NCBI GenBank assembly: GCA_964483985.1 | Contig: CAZADS010000054.1 | Location: 1 to 7,157 of the forward strand | Source of the DNA: CAZADS01 sp964483985 | GTDB lineage: Bacteria > Pseudomonadota > Alphaproteobacteria > Thalassobaculales > Thalassobaculaceae | Direction of reading: 5' to 3' | DNA: 7,157 bases | In this document: positions 1-5,600 of the stretch, piece after piece | How the letters are laid out: the number at the start of each line of letters is the position of its first letter | Numbering within the stretch: position 1 is the first letter of the stretch | Made by a program: the position numbers and the translations under genes | Notes under the pieces: model-generated | The model's database searches: none | Seen by the model: the letters and a program-made list of their open reading frames with translations, nothing else | Told to the model about the DNA's origin: nothing

Positions 1-101
1 ACCTGTAAAATAGACCGGTACAAACGCTCGGCTTCCTGCAGCTTCCCTTCCTTATGGGCTGCAACCCCTTGCTGTAATGCCTGGTCAACCGTTAGTTCCA
101 T
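1..101 (-). CDS. TPR-repeat protein, N-terminal fragment (runs off the window)
   Basis: The first 33 codons of a gene that continues beyond base 1. The start is ATG at 101-99, preceded by AAGGG (110-106) five bases upstream, a good ribosome binding site. The peptide begins MELTVDQALQQGVAAHKEGK and continues with a QEAERLYRSIL pattern. This is the usual opening of a bacterial TPR protein (helix A and B of a first 34-residue unit, with Gly and Ala at the packing positions). TPR proteins of this type are scaffolds, often fused to a glycosyltransferase, sulfotransferase or other C-terminal domain; the effector domain here is outside the window. It lies 173 bp downstream of the cytidylyltransferase gene in the same direction. 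G+C over bases 1-100 is 52% by hand count, richer than the pathway genes. The TPR identity is well supported; the specific function is unknown. Confidence 0.8.
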   Translation of the reverse strand, partial: MELTVDQALQQGVAAHKEGKLQEAERLYRSILQ

Positions 102-274
102 GGATCCCTTAGTAAGCTATGGTGTGCATAAAATCCATAACCGGTTGGAATGGTCGTATGTCTTCAAAGTTTTTAGTTGCAATAAATAGGGACTATCAAG
201 AATAAAGTAATTTCTTTGATAAATTTAATTACTAATTTTTGGATATTGTTGCTAAAATCCGGCCTAATAATCGT
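102..274. other. Intergenic region with an imperfect AT-rich inverted repeat
   Basis: A 173-bp gap between the cytidylyltransferase stop and the next TPR gene. It is strongly AT-rich on its left-hand pathway side. It contains an imperfect inverted repeat, TATCAAGAA (194-202) and TTCTTTGATA (212-221), a 9-bp stem with one bulged base and a 9-nt loop. No T-run follows on the minus strand, so it is a poor intrinsic terminator. An 8-bp palindrome AACCGGTT lies at 139-146. I found no convincing -35/-10 pair for the downstream TPR gene and no small gene. Confidence 0.4.
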
Positions 275-1006
275 TTATGAGTTTGAGAATAAGCTTTGGT
301 ATAGTTGGAGATCTTTTTCAGAGTCTATTTCTCCCCATTCGCCCGTATAAGGTTTAGCATGAACGCCAAGGCTACCTTGCTGGATTACCAAGTTCAATAC
401 AGTGGTCATCTGAATTTCATCCCGTTCGGTAGACGTTAATCTACTTAAAATTTCTTCTATAACTAGCCATCCTTGCGGTTCAATTCTAATCAATCCCATG
501 AATTGGCCTTCAATTTCGTCCAGCACCTCTGGTTTTTCGCCAATAGCAGAAATGGTGTTATCGGGATTCAATTTGAATGTTTCCGCATCAACTAACGGAT
601 TTTCAAAGCGTTTCTCCCAATGTTCGAGCCAATTTGGATCATATGTGATTGCCAAAGAATCAGAACAATTAATTAAACTCCTAACGGCATTTGAATCGTA
701 GAATATATCAGAATAACTGACTATACACGGTTCGTGGGATAGCCATTCTGTAGCGCAGGCTAGTGAAGCAACTATATTGGTTTCTGCCCACCGTGAATTG
801 TAAAACTTTTTGAAATGATAGCTATATAATAATCTATATTTGTATCCGGTTACAATTGCGATCTGTCTTATTCCACCAGATTGAAGTGCATTTATTTGAC
901 GGTTCAATAGACTTTTTCCGCTGACTTCAATTAGACATTTGGGTCGATCGGCTGTTAGTTTCCCCATCCGACTTCCCCGACCAGCAGCTAAAATAATAGC
1001 CCTCAT
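275..1006 (-). CDS. CTP:phosphoglutamine cytidylyltransferase (Cj1416-like nucleotidyltransferase)
   Basis: A 243-residue GT-A-fold nucleotidyltransferase. Residues 1-25 carry the signature LAAGRGSRMG..T..RPKCL, which binds the NTP phosphates, with Lys23 as the likely catalytic lysine. Asp100 in VSYSDIF and Asp228 in WGEIDSEKDL are in the places of the two metal-binding aspartates. The TNIVASL stretch near residue 77 resembles the phosphocholine-cytidylyltransferase (LicC) subgroup rather than RmlA/GalU. Alone it would be called a sugar-phosphate or phosphocholine nucleotidyltransferase. Next to a glutamine kinase and a class I amidotransferase it matches C. jejuni Cj1416, which makes gamma-glutamyl-CDP-amidate from glutamine phosphate and CTP. 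The ATG start overlaps the hydrolase stop by 4 nt (ATGA, 1003-1006), so translation is probably coupled. It is the last gene of the run. The fold is certain; the substrate is inferred from context. Confidence 0.82.
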   Translation of the reverse strand: MRAIILAAGRGSRMGKLTADRPKCLIEVSGKSLLNRQINALQSGGIRQIAIVTGYKYRLLYSYHFKKFYNSRWAETNIVASLACATEWLSHEPCIVSYSDIFYDSNAVRSLINCSDSLAITYDPNWLEHWEKRFENPLVDAETFKLNPDNTISAIGEKPEVLDEIEGQFMGLIRIEPQGWLVIEEILSRLTSTERDEIQMTTVLNLVIQQGSLGVHAKPYTGEWGEIDSEKDLQLYQSLFSNS

Positions 1007-1593
1007 TCCATCAACACTCTGACACGCTCAATATCCCGCATATCAAAATTTTTTTCCCGTTCAGGATGCCACATCCACCCCTCCCAAGGGAGGCGTGTGT
1101 GCCCAAAAGCTTCTATTTCGCCATCCTCGCTATAGGCTAAAATTTTAAATCCAGTAGGTATTGTAGTTAATGTTTGATTGTGGAAGCTATTAACTTCTCC
1201 TCGGATAATACCATTGATATGATGACGAGAATTGACGTGCCCATCGATAGTTTTGAGTTTAGCGCCAGACCAAATTCCCATCAATTGGGCGCCCCGGCAT
1301 ATCCCAAGCAAAGGGAGCCCATTTTGACATGCATAATCTAACAAATAATTTTCGGTAGAATCTCGTTCCGGAAAGCAACCTATATCGTCCCCGCCAGATA
1401 ATATGATGGCGGATGGTTGAATTACTTTTAGCCAATCATAAAGCTGGTTAACCGATAACAGTATGTTGGGAATCGGCATCGACAGATATCCGCAACTGCT
1501 CACAAAGCGAACTAGATCTTGATCCAACGCATCACGTCGTTCATTTCTATTCGGGTAGAATTCCACGCGCTGGCTTATAGCTATTACGCTCAA
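1003..1593 (-). CDS. gamma-Glutamyl-CDP-amidate hydrolase (Cj1417-like class I glutamine amidotransferase, peptidase C26 type)
   Basis: A 196-residue class I glutamine-amidotransferase-fold hydrolase from the chosen TTG start. The triad is visible: Cys99 in LLGICRGAQLMG, with His176 and Glu178 in WMWHPERE. The oxyanion region is SGGDDIG, and VNSFHNQ is the C26-type substrate loop. General family members cleave gamma-glutamyl amides (for example PuuD on gamma-glutamyl-GABA). In this setting the expected reaction is that of C. jejuni Cj1417: hydrolysis of gamma-glutamyl-CDP-amidate to glutamate and cytidine diphosphoramidate. The N-terminus reads SVIAISQRVEF..NRNERRDALDQ, consistent with family starts. 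TTG at 1593 is preferred to the in-frame TTG at 1623 because it has AGAGGTG five bases upstream and a 4-nt TTGA overlap with the kinase stop. It also overlaps the next gene by 4 nt. All catalytic residues are intact. Confidence 0.84.
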   Translation of the reverse strand: MSVIAISQRVEFYPNRNERRDALDQDLVRFVSSCGYLSMPIPNILLSVNQLYDWLKVIQPSAIILSGGDDIGCFPERDSTENYLLDYACQNGLPLLGICRGAQLMGIWSGAKLKTIDGHVNSRHHINGIIRGEVNSFHNQTLTTIPTGFKILAYSEDGEIEAFGHTRLPWEGWMWHPEREKNFDMRDIERVRVLME

Positions 1594-3905
1594 GATAACA
1601 CCTCTACTCGCCGTTCTGCGCAATCAATATGCAGACGCTCAGCCTGTGACCAGCGTTGGTAGAACATTTGCCCAGCTCCGATTACGGCAGGCAATCCTAA
1701 TTCACTTGCTCTAATAGCCATGTGAGAGTTAATACCACCCCACGCTGTAATCAAACCTCCTATTGGATGAGCAAGTAGCCAATCGAAGCCTGGATCAGCC
1801 GTTGGGATGCAGACAATCGCATTGGCTAGGCTACTCTTATTATCGGCGCTCACCACAGGGCCGGTCACTTTGTTTTGCGTAATGTAATTGGGAGCCGATT
1901 CTGGCAAGGAAAAAGACCAAACTTCGTCTGGGCTGGATATCACGGGAGGAAGTGCTGTGTTTAACGTTTGGTTATATCTGATTTTTCCTTGTTCTATGGC
2001 GTTAAATAAGAATTGATCATTTGTTACCCCTACAAATAATTCCTTAAATGTTGTTATTTCAATATAAGAGAGGTCTTCTCGCGATATTTTCTTTTGAATT
2101 CCGTATTCAGTAATTAGGTGAAGTATATCCGATAAATTTCGAGTGAATCGGAATTTTGACAATTCTCTTGCTTCAATACCTTGTTTAATAAATTCAATCA
2201 ATTTTTCAGCCCCAATTGAAAGCTTAATGTCATTAAGAAATTTATCAATTTTCTTGGTCTGAATCTCTGTAAACTCATAAAAAACACGGCGTTCTGTTTT
2301 ATTTGGTAGGTTATCCCAGTCGAAATAAAGGGATGATGCTTCGTCATATCGTTTGGAAAGAATGTCATATGTCCCAGGTCTTAAGTGGCCATATGTTTTT
2401 AGAAATGTTTGTTCATCAAGGGAAGTTCGATCATGAACCATTTGACTGCTGATCGTCCTTATGCTTCCCATAAATAAATCGTATTCTGTCTCAGTCAAAA
2501 TATTAGTTGTGATCATAGACTTTAACATCTGCATTGCTATGAAACCCATACGTGCTAATCCAGCAAACGGAAGCGTTCCGTAGCGTTTTAAATCTTCTAA
2601 GAGCCAATATATTTTTTCTACGATTGGAACATTAGAATTTAATAATTGGGCTCGCCTTTGTTCTAATACATCTAACTTTGATAAATCTTTACGCCACATT
2701 CCAAATTTAGGATCTAATATATTGTTTGTAAGATTTCTAAGTTCACAGGCAATTGCAGCTCGATTTTCACGACTAAAACCAAATTTCGATAACTTATTGA
2801 GACGATGTGTGAGATCAAGCGTGCTGCTCGAAAATACAATCTCAAACTCTACTTTATCGTGTAAGGAAGGTTCGTTTAACAATCTTGATACATAATAATC
2901 AACCAACTTACTAGCTAATTTATCAGGTAGGTTTTCTGGAATAAATGAGTTAAAAGACAAACGTACATCTATATATGGTAACCCAAAGAAATGGAGCATT
3001 AATGGGAAACTGCGCAAATTTCGGTAGCCATAATTGTGTCTTTGATATGCCCAAATATTATCAGTAATAATTTCCCGATAAAGAGATAGCGCAAGCGGCT
3101 TTGGCCTGATTCCGATCATTTCAGCGGGGTTCCAGTCTGGCATTATTCCATAAACTGTACGATTCCCGTGTAGGAACGGATGCGAGTGCATCCCATGGCT
3201 TATTTTTTCTGCTATCTGTTTGAGACGCACAGCTTGATTTGCCGAGCTTTCTGGTTGTCTCCGAAGAATTAATGGGCGAGCTTGCAACAGCCAAAGTATT
3301 TCTTTACCGTTTTCGTTAGTGACCGCAAATTCGGCATCGATTGGATTTTCACTGCTGATTTGCAGGAGTTCTTCCAGTAATTTTATTATTGGGACCAATT
3401 TAGACGGTGGAGCAATAGGAGATAAAGCCGCTTGTTGCCAGACCTTTCCTATTGTCTTGCCACTTGTTATGGCACTTGTATTTGGGCCTTCGGAATAGTT
3501 TATGATTCGGTAAGGAGAGCATGTATTTGGATCATGAGTAAATGCTACACCGGATCGAATGACGTTGGCCAGCATTGGTTGGACGATTATTTGATCGTCT
3601 TGATTTTCACGACCGTAAGAGGCTATCACTTTATCTATTGAATTTGCTAAATTTGGTTTTCGCACGTTCTTTAGTGACAGGAATGCGCCAGCATTTGAAC
3701 TGAATTTCGTGTCCTCATTTGAACAACTAGATCTTACTATAAAAACACTCGTGTTTAATTTTTTATCTATATCTCCCAAGATAATCGAACCCTGACGACG
3801 CCAATCTGCAACCGTAAAAACGATTAGTGGAGCGATTTGCGCAGATCTAATTCTCTCTTTTAAATATAATAAACTGGAGGCCTTAGAATTTCCCAAATAA
3901 GGCAT
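1590..3905 (-). CDS. L-glutamine kinase (Cj1418-like, PEP-synthase-fold phosphotransferase)
   Basis: A 771-residue protein with the three-part plan of PEP synthase/PPDK. Residues about 1-215 form an ATP-grasp nucleotide-binding domain: IVRSSCSNED (56-65), VQPM (108-111), SGVAFTHDP (118-126), DAEFAV (190-195) and LQARPL (207-212). The centre (about 220-650) is a specific substrate-binding region opening with DWNPAEMIG (257-265), then YGYRNLR and YIDVRLSFNS, unlike the PEP/pyruvate barrel. The end (about 680-771) is the swivelling phosphohistidine domain GGINSHMAIRASELGLPAVIG with His728 as phospho-acceptor. C. jejuni Cj1418 has this architecture and phosphorylates the glutamine amide: ATP + Gln + H2O gives glutamine phosphate + AMP + Pi, the committed step to the P-N bond. 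The ATG follows the methyltransferase stop by 2 nt, with AGGG seven bases upstream. Length and motifs are complete. It could phosphorylate another amide, but its neighbours argue for glutamine. Confidence 0.86.
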   Translation of the reverse strand: MPYLGNSKASSLLYLKERIRSAQIAPLIVFTVADWRRQGSIILGDIDKKLNTSVFIVRSSCSNEDTKFSSNAGAFLSLKNVRKPNLANSIDKVIASYGRENQDDQIIVQPMLANVIRSGVAFTHDPNTCSPYRIINYSEGPNTSAITSGKTIGKVWQQAALSPIAPPSKLVPIIKLLEELLQISSENPIDAEFAVTNENGKEILWLLQARPLILRRQPESSANQAVRLKQIAEKISHGMHSHPFLHGNRTVYGIMPDWNPAEMIGIRPKPLALSLYREIITDNIWAYQRHNYGYRNLRSFPLMLHFFGLPYIDVRLSFNSFIPENLPDKLASKLVDYYVSRLLNEPSLHDKVEFEIVFSSSTLDLTHRLNKLSKFGFSRENRAAIACELRNLTNNILDPKFGMWRKDLSKLDVLEQRRAQLLNSNVPIVEKIYWLLEDLKRYGTLPFAGLARMGFIAMQMLKSMITTNILTETEYDLFMGSIRTISSQMVHDRTSLDEQTFLKTYGHLRPGTYDILSKRYDEASSLYFDWDNLPNKTERRVFYEFTEIQTKKIDKFLNDIKLSIGAEKLIEFIKQGIEARELSKFRFTRNLSDILHLITEYGIQKKISREDLSYIEITTFKELFVGVTNDQFLFNAIEQGKIRYNQTLNTALPPVISSPDEVWSFSLPESAPNYITQNKVTGPVVSADNKSSLANAIVCIPTADPGFDWLLAHPIGGLITAWGGINSHMAIRASELGLPAVIGAGQMFYQRWSQAERLHIDCAERRVEVLS
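1599..1605 (-). promoter_or_regulatory. Ribosome binding site fixing a TTG start
   Basis: The minus strand reads AGAGGTG-TTATC-TTG, a strong Shine-Dalgarno five bases before TTG at 1593-1591, lying inside the last codons of the glutamine kinase. The alternative in-frame TTG at 1623 has no such sequence. The kinase stop TGA and the start share the bases TTGA. Confidence 0.7.
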
Positions 3906-3907
3906 AC

Positions 3908-4678
3908 TTAATCCCTACGAAATACTGACCACGCCCGAGTGAGGTATGCGGCTTCTATGGTATCAACACCTGCTGTTATATCATTAACAAAATCTAAAAA
4001 TTGTTGAAATTTTTTTGTTCCTAGTTGCACGGGCAGATCATTAACTGAATGCCAAATTCCCAAATAGCGCTCTCGACTCATTCGGATGACATGCTGTCCT
4101 TCTAAGTAATTAACGTTATGAAAATATGGCGTAGAATTCAGCTTTTTCATTAATTCTTCTGTATTAGTCGATCTACCGGAAGATATCCGTTTTATACTAG
4201 GTTGGAGTGAACCTAAGTGGGCATCTAAATCTTCTAGAAGCGAGTTACCTTCAATTAAACGAGGGTTCCAAATTGCTGTAAAACATCCTCCTTTCCGCAA
4301 TAAACGATGGAATTCTTTGATGGCTGTTTGAAAATCCACCCAATGAAAGGCTGACGCCATTGTTAACCAGTCAAAAGATGCTCCATTTAATCCTGAAATT
4401 TCTGCAGATCCGGCAACCCATTTTATATTTGCTCCTGAACTATCACTAATTCCTCGCTTTCGCATGTCTTCATTGGGTTCTAGGGCTACTGCTGATCTGA
4501 CTCCTCTTGACATTACCATCCGGGTCCAAATCCCGGTCCCGGCACCAATGTCTACAAAATCCACATTTGTTATAGGGATATTTATTAAGTTAATAAGTTG
4601 ATCTAAAACTTCGGCAGAATAGTCTGGTCGATTTTTTGAGTAGTTTTCGGCCAGATTCCCAAAATCACCATGTTTCAT
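3908..4678 (-). CDS. Class I SAM-dependent methyltransferase, candidate phosphoramidate O-methyltransferase
   Basis: A 256-residue Rossmann-fold methyltransferase from the chosen ATG. The N-terminus FGNLAENYSKNRPDYS is typical of the Methyltransf_11/25 group. Motif I is FVDIGAGTG (41-49), the acidic ribose-binding residue is Glu67 in ALEPNEDM, and GSAE (90-93) and MASAFHWVD (107-115) are motifs II-III. The last 100 residues are less typical and probably hold the acceptor site. In the C. jejuni MeOPN locus two methyltransferases (Cj1419, Cj1420) sit beside the glutamine kinase; this gene occupies that position and is the only methyltransferase in the window. ATG at 4678 has GGG seven bases upstream; an in-frame TTG at 4690 would add four residues but lacks a Shine-Dalgarno. 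It is 2 nt from the glutamine kinase. The fold is certain; the acceptor (phosphoramidate oxygen, or another sugar group) is inferred. Confidence 0.82.
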   Translation of the reverse strand: MKHGDFGNLAENYSKNRPDYSAEVLDQLINLINIPITNVDFVDIGAGTGIWTRMVMSRGVRSAVALEPNEDMRKRGISDSSGANIKWVAGSAEISGLNGASFDWLTMASAFHWVDFQTAIKEFHRLLRKGGCFTAIWNPRLIEGNSLLEDLDAHLGSLQPSIKRISSGRSTNTEELMKKLNSTPYFHNVNYLEGQHVIRMSRERYLGIWHSVNDLPVQLGTKKFQQFLDFVNDITAGVDTIEAAYLTRAWSVFRRD

Positions 4679-4690
4679 AAAATTACCCAA

Positions 4691-4793
4691 ATTCTGAGGA
4701 GTTATATTTCCATTGTCTTAGTCGGGACCATCTTTGTTATTAAGTTTGAACTAAATATCCAAAAAAATATGTATTGAACATCATTTGATTGGT
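4691..4793. other. Short intergenic gap between kinase and methyltransferase
   Basis: A 103-bp AT-rich gap holding the right half of a hairpin that begins inside the kinase gene, its A7/T7 run (4761-4767) and, nearer the methyltransferase, a TATAAC hexamer on the minus strand without a recognisable -35 partner. A secondary promoter is possible but not supported. Confidence 0.3.
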
Positions 4794-4829
4794 TTAATCT
4801 CTGTTATCTAAATAACCAACCAAATGTTC
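4761..4829 (-). terminator. Possible intrinsic terminator or attenuator spanning the kinase stop codon
   Basis: As minus-strand RNA, bases 4829-4814 pair with 4794-4776: six pairs (GAACAU/AUGUUC), a 3-nt bulge in the 3' arm, then ten pairs (UUGGUUGGUU with AACCAAUCAA, one G-U). The loop is 19 nt and contains the last codons of the kinase; the stop codon (4796-4794) runs into the 3' arm. Eight bases after the stem comes a run of seven T (4767-4761). The stem is AT-rich and the T-run is displaced, so termination would be partial at best. It would separate the kinase transcript from the four downstream genes. Confidence 0.4.
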
Positions 4830-5333
4830 TACTGTAATATCCAGTTTAGGGATCGTTGGATTCTCCAGCAACAAATCTGGCGACTCTGGTATATCCACCG
4901 ATAAATCTAACCCTGCAACATTTTTTAATTTCCCTTCCTGGTATTTACGGTAAATGTGTTTTGGATCGCGACGGCGGAGTTCTGCAAGTGGAACGGATAG
5001 AAATACTTCATAATATCCAGGAAGATTTTCTCGGTTCCATCTGTGAATTTCGTGGAATAAAGAAATGGTTGCTATTACGACATTTACATTTTGAGTAGCT
5101 ATTATCCGAGCTAACTCTGAATATTTGAACGCTAGTTCTAGTCGAGTTTGACGTGTATAATTGTCTTTTCCATTGGATGCACCGATTATTAATTTACGTA
5201 GATCATCACCATCTAGCCCAATAACAGTGATAGCTCTCTCTCGCGTCTTATCCAAAATTTTCCGCAATACGAATGTTTTACCTGATCCAGATAAACCAGT
5301 AATCCATACAACCTTGCCCATGTTTTGGATCAT
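4794..5333 (-). CDS. Cytidine diphosphoramidate 3'-kinase (Cj1415-like, CysC/APS-kinase family)
   Basis: A 179-residue P-loop kinase. The Walker A is GLSGSGKT (13-20), followed by GLDGDDLRKL, the acidic substrate/Mg motif of APS kinases. The C-terminal part RRRDPKHIYRKYQEGKLKNV.GLD with P.SPDLLLE matches the CysC lid and end motifs. It differs where APS kinases read DR.ENIRR: here it is YTRQTRLELAFKYSELA, followed by VVIATISLFHEIHRWNR instead of the ISPYR-type motif. No sulfate-assimilation gene is nearby. In C. jejuni, Cj1415 was likewise annotated CysC but phosphorylates the 3'-hydroxyl of CDP-amidate, giving 3'-phospho-CDP-amidate. The context supports that role here. The start ATG (5333) has GAG eight bases upstream; ATG at 5321 is a shorter alternative without a Shine-Dalgarno. 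It is the first pathway gene after a 267-bp gap. Confidence 0.82.
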   Translation of the reverse strand: MIQNMGKVVWITGLSGSGKTFVLRKILDKTRERAITVIGLDGDDLRKLIIGASNGKDNYTRQTRLELAFKYSELARIIATQNVNVVIATISLFHEIHRWNRENLPGYYEVFLSVPLAELRRRDPKHIYRKYQEGKLKNVAGLDLSVDIPESPDLLLENPTIPKLDITVEHLVGYLDNRD

Positions 5334-5355
5334 TTAAGCATCTCAAATCTAACCA

Positions 5356-5361
5356 ATTATA
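5356..5361 (-). promoter_or_regulatory. Candidate -10 box (TATAAT) for the phosphoramidate operon
   Basis: A perfect TATAAT on the minus strand, 22 nt before the kinase ATG, with TG directly upstream. Transcription would start near 5349, leaving a leader of about 16 nt that includes the GAG ribosome site. No good -35 hexamer is found at 16-18 bp (the best is TAAATT), so the promoter would be activator-dependent, or the match is chance in AT-rich DNA. Confidence 0.4.
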
Positions 5362-5481
5362 CAGCTAATACTCAGATTAATTTAAAACCATAAACGTTCG
5401 TCTCGAAATAGCATTTCTGGAAACCGTTCTAGCTAAATATACCAATGAATCTTTAGCAATTTTGGAATTTTACGCTACTGC

Positions 5482-5508
5482 TAAAGTAACCTAAACCCCG
5501 TTACTTTA
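5482..5508. repeat. Perfect 9-bp inverted repeat
   Basis: TAAAGTAAC (5482-5490) and GTTACTTTA (5500-5508) are exact reverse complements around a 9-base C-rich spacer. There is no following T-run on either strand, which argues for an operator or RNA switch rather than a terminator. The left arm also overlaps GCTAAAG (5480-5486), which can pair with CTTTAGC at 5451-5457. Confidence 0.6.
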
Positions 5509-5517
5509 TCATGATAA
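5506..5517. repeat. 12-bp perfect palindrome TTATCATGATAA
   Basis: A two-fold symmetric 12-mer without a spacer, overlapping the right arm of the 5482-5508 inverted repeat by 3 bp. Its symmetry is typical of a dimeric repressor or activator half-site pair. It lies 173-184 bp upstream of the kinase start and 84 bp past the TPR-SGNH stop. Confidence 0.45.
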
Positions 5518-5600
5518 CAAATTCTTAATTGTGCCGAAATATTCTTTGCGGATTTATTAAAATAAGAAAACAGAAAAGTGGATAGCGGATCCTGTTGTGC

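Larger units (their letters stand above)
5334..5600. other. Regulatory-looking intergenic region upstream of the pathway genes
   Basis: A 267-bp AT-rich gap with no credible gene. On the minus strand, just after the TPR-SGNH stop, a 4-bp stem GGAT/ATCC (5578-5590 area) is followed by a T-rich stretch; this is at most a weak terminator. The middle (5432-5517) has several inverted repeats and the part near the kinase has a TATAAT, each listed separately. It is the most likely site of the operon promoter and its control. Confidence 0.5.

Noticed and set aside
194..221. Intrinsic terminator after the cytidylyltransferase gene
   Set aside because: The stem is AT-rich with a bulge and there is no T-run on the minus strand after it.
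498..701. Plus-strand open frame of 67 codons
   Set aside because: Lies wholly opposite the cytidylyltransferase gene, has no recognisable domain and no ribosome site; a shadow of the real gene.
275..1006. Annotation as phosphocholine or glucose-1-phosphate nucleotidyltransferase
   Set aside because: No choline kinase, choline transporter or sugar-nucleotide genes are present; the kinase-hydrolase partners suggest phosphoglutamine as substrate.
3432..3641. Plus-strand open frame of 69 codons
   Set aside because: Opposite the ATP-grasp domain of the glutamine kinase, where the minus-strand motifs are clear; no family resemblance.
1590..3905. Annotation as PEP synthase or pyruvate phosphate dikinase
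   Set aside because: The N- and C-terminal domains fit, but the PEP/pyruvate-binding barrel is missing and the centre has the DWNPAEMIG and YIDVRLSFNS pattern instead; the neighbours point to glutamine kinase.
4676..4690. TTG at 4690 as the methyltransferase start
   Set aside because: No Shine-Dalgarno upstream, whereas ATG at 4678 has GGG at a suitable distance and fits the family N-terminus.
4856..5098. Plus-strand open frame of 80 codons
   Set aside because: Opposite conserved CysC-like motifs; no domain or start signal.
4794..5333. Annotation as adenylylsulfate kinase for sulfate assimilation
   Set aside because: No cysD, cysN or cysH nearby, and substrate motifs differ from APS kinases; context is the phosphoramidate set.
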